A stretch of DNA of 54,151 nt. Origin: Pseudomonadota bacterium (GTDB lineage Bacteria; Pseudomonadota; Gammaproteobacteria; Burkholderiales; Burkholderiaceae_C). Below, one piece after another: positions 51,462-54,151 of this stretch. Location: the NCBI GenBank assembly GCA_018241185.1, contig JAFEEH010000243.1:1-54151 (forward strand), read 5' to 3'. The position numbers and the translations under genes were made by a program. The first letter of the stretch is position 1, and each line of letters begins with the position of its first letter. The notes beneath the pieces were generated by a model. The model did not search any database, was not told the origin of the DNA, and worked only from the letters and a program-made list of their open reading frames with translations.

Positions 51462-52901
51462 CTAGTCCAGCCGCGGCTCGCTGCGTTCGCTGGACGGCGC
51501 CTGCGGTGCGACCACGGCCGCCGGCTCGAACACCGGTTCGGCCGGCTCGGCGGCTGGTGCCGGCGGCGGCGCCTCGGGCACCTGCCGCGCCAGCGCCAGC
51601 AGCGCCGCCACCGTGCGCTCGGCGGCACCGCGGTGGCTGGCGGCGAAGACCTGGGCCGCCTGCGCCATGCCCGCACTGCGCTGCTTGTCGGCCACCAGGG
51701 CCAGCGCATGCACCACGGCCTGCATCAAGTCGTCCACCCGCAGGGCCGCGCCGCCCTGGATGGCCAGTTCTGCCGCCTCGGCGAAGTTGAAGGTCGAGGG
51801 ACCGAGGATCACCGGGCAGCCGCAGGCCGCGGCCTCGATCAGGTTCTGCCCACCCAGCGGTTCGAAGCTGCCGCCCAGCAGCGCGACGTCCGCCAGGCCG
51901 TAGTACAGCGCCATCTCGCCCAGCGAGTCGCCGAGCCAGATCTCGTTCTCGCGCGGGGTGCCATCGGCGGTGCTGCGACGCGCGCAGGCGAAGCCCATCG
52001 ATTCGATGAGCCCGGCCACCTCGTCGAAGCGCTGCGGATGGCGCGGCACGATCATCCATTGCACGTCGGAGGCCCGCAGTTTTGCTATGCCTTTGGTAGC
52101 ACCCCGCGCAGGCTCCACGGGCGCGGAGACCCAGAAATGCCTGAGGACTTCGAGCAGCTGGCGTTCTTCGCCGTCGCGCGAGCTGGCGAACACGATCACC
52201 GGCTTGGGCAGGTGGGCGCGCAGCGCATCGGCATGCGCGAGCTGGCGCGGATCGGGCGCCGCGTCGAACTTCAGGTTGCCGTACACGCCGGCCACCTTGG
52301 CGCCCAGCGACACCAGGCGGTGTGCGTCGGCCTCGCTCTGCGCCCACACGGCGGCCAGCGACGAATACGCCGGCCGTGACAGCCAGGCCAGGCGCTCGGC
52401 GGAGGCCAGCGACTTCTCGTTGAGCCGCGCGTTTGCCAGCGCGAGCGGGATGCCGCGCTCGGCACAGGCCGCCGTGAGTTCGGGCCAGACTTCGGTTTCC
52501 ATCAGCACGCCGATGCGCGGGCGGAAGCGGTCGAGGAAGCGCGCGACGGCCTCGGGCGTGTCCCAGGGCTGCCAGACCTGCACGTCGCCTTCCTCGAGCA
52601 GCTTGGCACCCTCCTCGCGGCCGGTGGCCGTGCCGTGGGTCAGCAGGATCGGCACGCCGGGCAGTTGGCGGCGCAGCTCGGCGATCAGGATGCCGGCCGC
52701 ACGCGTCTCGCCCAGCGAGACGGCATGCACCCAGCACCAATCGGAACCGGCAAAGGCCGTGTCGTAGTGCCCGAAGCGTTCCTCCACGGCCACCGCGTAG
52801 CCGGGCTCGGACACGGCGCGCTTGCGCAGCTTGCGGCGCAGCAGCGGCTGCGCGAGGCGGGTGACGAGGCCGTAGAGGCGAAGCGAGAGCGAACGACGCA
52901 C
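51462..52901 (-). CDS. waaA: 3-Deoxy-D-manno-octulosonic acid (Kdo) transferase
   Basis: 479-residue inner-membrane glycosyltransferase adding Kdo to lipid A precursors. VHAVSLGETRAAGILIAELR, ILLTHGTATGREEGAKL, LMETEVWPELTAACAERGIP, VPRHPQRFDEV and GGSFEPLGGQNLIEAAACGC are diagnostic. The start is GTG 52901, giving VRRSLSLRLYGLVTRLAQP, 5 nt after the phosphomannomutase stop. Residues between LEVLRHFW and KLRASDVQW are encoded by element R9 inserted in frame. The last 40 residues (APPPAPAAEPAEPVFEPAAV) are a low-complexity extension. Confidence 0.94.
   Translation of the reverse strand: MRRSLSLRLYGLVTRLAQPLLRRKLRKRAVSEPGYAVAVEERFGHYDTAFAGSDWCWVHAVSLGETRAAGILIAELRRQLPGVPILLTHGTATGREEGAKLLEEGDVQVWQPWDTPEAVARFLDRFRPRIGVLMETEVWPELTAACAERGIPLALANARLNEKSLASAERLAWLSRPAYSSLAAVWAQSEADAHRLVSLGAKVAGVYGNLKFDAAPDPRQLAHADALRAHLPKPVIVFASSRDGEERQLLEVLRHFWVSAPVEPARGATKGIAKLRASDVQWMIVPRHPQRFDEVAGLIESMGFACARRSTADGTPRENEIWLGDSLGEMALYYGLADVALLGGSFEPLGGQNLIEAAACGCPVILGPSTFNFAEAAELAIQGGAALRVDDLMQAVVHALALVADKQRSAGMAQAAQVFAASHRGAAERTVAALLALARQVPEAPPPAPAAEPAEPVFEPAAVVAPQAPSSERSEPRLD
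52084..52147 (+). repeat. Dispersed palindromic element, copy R9 (inside waaA)
   Basis: GCTATGCCTTTGGTAGC box, then CGCGCAGG and ACGGGCGCGG as the hairpin region and GAAATGCCTGAGGA tail, on the plus strand, antisense to waaA. The frame is kept. Its antisense translation VSAPVEPARGATKGIA parallels that of R5. The hairpin arms have drifted more than those of R4 or R5. Confidence 0.75.
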
Positions 52902-52906
52902 GTGGG

Positions 52907-54151
52907 TCAGTGGGCTGCTCCGCCGAACACGGCGTCGGGTTTCACGGACTTGAGGAGCTTGGTCATCACATCCTCGATGCGGTGCAGCGCGTCCTGCGTC
53001 TGTCCCTCGAAGCGCAGCACCAGCACCGGCGTGGTGTTGGAGGCGCGGATGAGGCCGAAGCCGTCGGGCCAGTCGACGCGCACGCCGTCGATGGTCGAGA
53101 CCTTGGCGGGGGCGTCGAACTTCGCGGTCTTGACCAGTTGCTCGACCAGACGGTGCGGCTCGCCCTCCTCGCACTTGACGTTGATCTCGGGCGTGGAGAA
53201 GCTGGTCGGCAGCGCGTTGAGCACGGCACTGGCGTTGGGGCTGGCCGACAGGATCTCGAGCAGCCGGCAGCCGGCGTAGGTGCCGTCGTCGAAGCCGAAC
53301 CAGCGCTCCTTGAAGAAGATGTGGCCGCTCATCTCGCCGCCCAGCGGGGAGTCGACCTCCTTCATCTTCGCCTTGATGAGCGAGTGACCGGTCTTGTAGA
53401 TCATGGGCACGCCACCCGCGGCCTCGATGGCCGGCGCCAGGCGCTGCGAGCACTTCACGTCGTACACGATGGTGCCGCCCGGCACGCGCGAGAGCACATC
53501 CTTGGCGAACAGCATCATCTGGCGGTCGGGGTAGATGTTCTGGCCGTCCTTGGTGACGATGCCCAGGCGGTCGCCGTCGCCGTCGAAGGCCAAGCCCAGT
53601 TCGGCATCGCCGCTCTGCAAGGCCTTGATGAGGTCGGCCAGGTTCTCGGGCTTGCTCGGGTCGGGGTGGTGGTTGGGGAAGTTGCCGTCGACCTCGCTGT
53701 AGAGCTCGGTCACTTCGCAGCCGATGGCGCGGAAGATCGCGGGTGCCGAGGCGCCGGCGATGCCGTTGCCCGAGTCGACCACGATCTTGAGCGGGCGCTG
53801 CAGCTTGATGTCGCCCACGATGCGTTCGACGTACGCCGACAGCACGTCGACCTTGCGCACACTGCCGCCATCGGCGAGCGTGGCGCTGCCGTCTTCCATG
53901 ACCTTGCGCAGAGCCTGGATCTCGTCGCCGTAGATGGCGCGGCCGGCCAGCACCATCTTGAAGCCGTTGTAGTCCTTGGGGTTGTGGCTGCCCGTGACCT
54001 GAATGCCGCTGGTGGCCAGCGTGCTGGCCGCGAAGTACAGCATGGGCGTGGTGACGGCGCCGATGTCGATCACCTCGACGCCGGTGGCCACGAGGCCGCG
54101 GATCAGGGCGTCGGCCAGCGCAGGGCCCGACAGCCGGCCGTCGCGGCCCAC
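52907..54151 (-). CDS. Phosphomannomutase/phosphoglucomutase (5' end cut by window)
   Basis: 414 visible residues of an alpha-D-phosphohexomutase, ManB/AlgC type. The phosphoserine loop VTGSHNPKDYNGFK, metal loop AFDGDGDRLGIV, sugar-binding GGEMSGHIFF and phosphate-binding RASNTTPVLVLRFE are intact. The first visible residues VGRDGRLSG are internal, so about 45 N-terminal residues lie beyond the window. It makes mannose-1-P or glucose-1-P for LPS and exopolysaccharide, consistent with its tight linkage to waaA. Confidence 0.95.
   Translation of the reverse strand: MGRDGRLSGPALADALIRGLVATGVEVIDIGAVTTPMLYFAASTLATSGIQVTGSHNPKDYNGFKMVLAGRAIYGDEIQALRKVMEDGSATLADGGSVRKVDVLSAYVERIVGDIKLQRPLKIVVDSGNGIAGASAPAIFRAIGCEVTELYSEVDGNFPNHHPDPSKPENLADLIKALQSGDAELGLAFDGDGDRLGIVTKDGQNIYPDRQMMLFAKDVLSRVPGGTIVYDVKCSQRLAPAIEAAGGVPMIYKTGHSLIKAKMKEVDSPLGGEMSGHIFFKERWFGFDDGTYAGCRLLEILSASPNASAVLNALPTSFSTPEINVKCEEGEPHRLVEQLVKTAKFDAPAKVSTIDGVRVDWPDGFGLIRASNTTPVLVLRFEGQTQDALHRIEDVMTKLLKSVKPDAVFGGAAH

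Noticed and set aside
48998-51709. A 903-codon open frame on the minus strand
   Set aside because: It lies antisense to the LysR and phytase-like genes; its translation is Arg/Ala/Gly-rich without motifs. It is a shadow frame caused by high GC.

Overview
The window is high-GC DNA with densely packed genes, short intergenic gaps and many ATGA stop/start overlaps. Gene content and order suggest a Comamonadaceae bacterium (Burkholderiales), most likely close to Variovorax. Pointers are pcm-rhodanese-tolC and waaA-phosphomannomutase blocks, a TRAP/acid-sugar cluster, an EttA/RhlE-like pair and glycine-rich lipoproteins. I see no rRNA, tRNA, CRISPR array, integrase or transposase. This placement is inferred from memory of gene families, not from a search.

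Layout: 1-2.7 kb holds a divergent LysR/short-chain dehydrogenase pair and an aldo-keto reductase. 2.7-10.5 kb holds a PQQ sugar dehydrogenase lipoprotein, ettA, a DEAD-box helicase, an MFS carrier and an EEP-family phosphohydrolase. 10.6-20.0 kb is an acid-sugar divergon. A GntR regulator, a TRAP transporter and an enolase-superfamily enzyme run leftward. An IlvD/Edd dehydratase, 2-keto-3-deoxygalactonokinase, KDPGal aldolase and a class II aldolase run rightward, with a palindromic operator candidate between them. 20-25 kb has a small secreted protein, an SDR, a MATE and an MFS transporter under a MarR regulator, and a divergent thioesterase. 25.2-28.7 kb is an Fbp-type ferric iron ABC transporter behind a Fur-like box. 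28.9-35.1 kb has gloA, small enzymes, and the Entner-Doudoroff genes eda, edd and gntK. 35.3-43.8 kb has an OmpA-like protein, chaC, sodC, a MobA-like transferase, a bestrophin-like protein, pdxH, an AEC transporter, a ZnuD-like TonB receptor with a small His-rich membrane protein, and msrA. 43.9-54.2 kb has a TetR regulator, pcm, a rhodanese, tolC, an EamA/LysR pair, a phytase-like lipoprotein, waaA and a truncated phosphomannomutase.

Functional themes: uptake of an acid sugar by TRAP and its conversion to pyruvate plus glyceraldehyde-3-phosphate by a De Ley-Doudoroff-type route; gluconate entry to the Entner-Doudoroff pathway; iron and probably zinc uptake; and LPS core synthesis.

The most unusual signal is a dispersed palindromic element of about 64 nt, here called R1-R9. 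It has an invariant GCTA-N9-TAGC box, then a GCGCCCG/CGGGCG hairpin, then a GCTTGAAA-like tail. Several copies lie just after stop codons. Others lie inside genes: in the MobA-like gene, in waaA, across the dgoA/aldolase junction, and, degenerate, in the TonB receptor. All genic copies are read in the same codon phase, which resembles the protein-coding palindromic elements of Rickettsia. I know no name for it.
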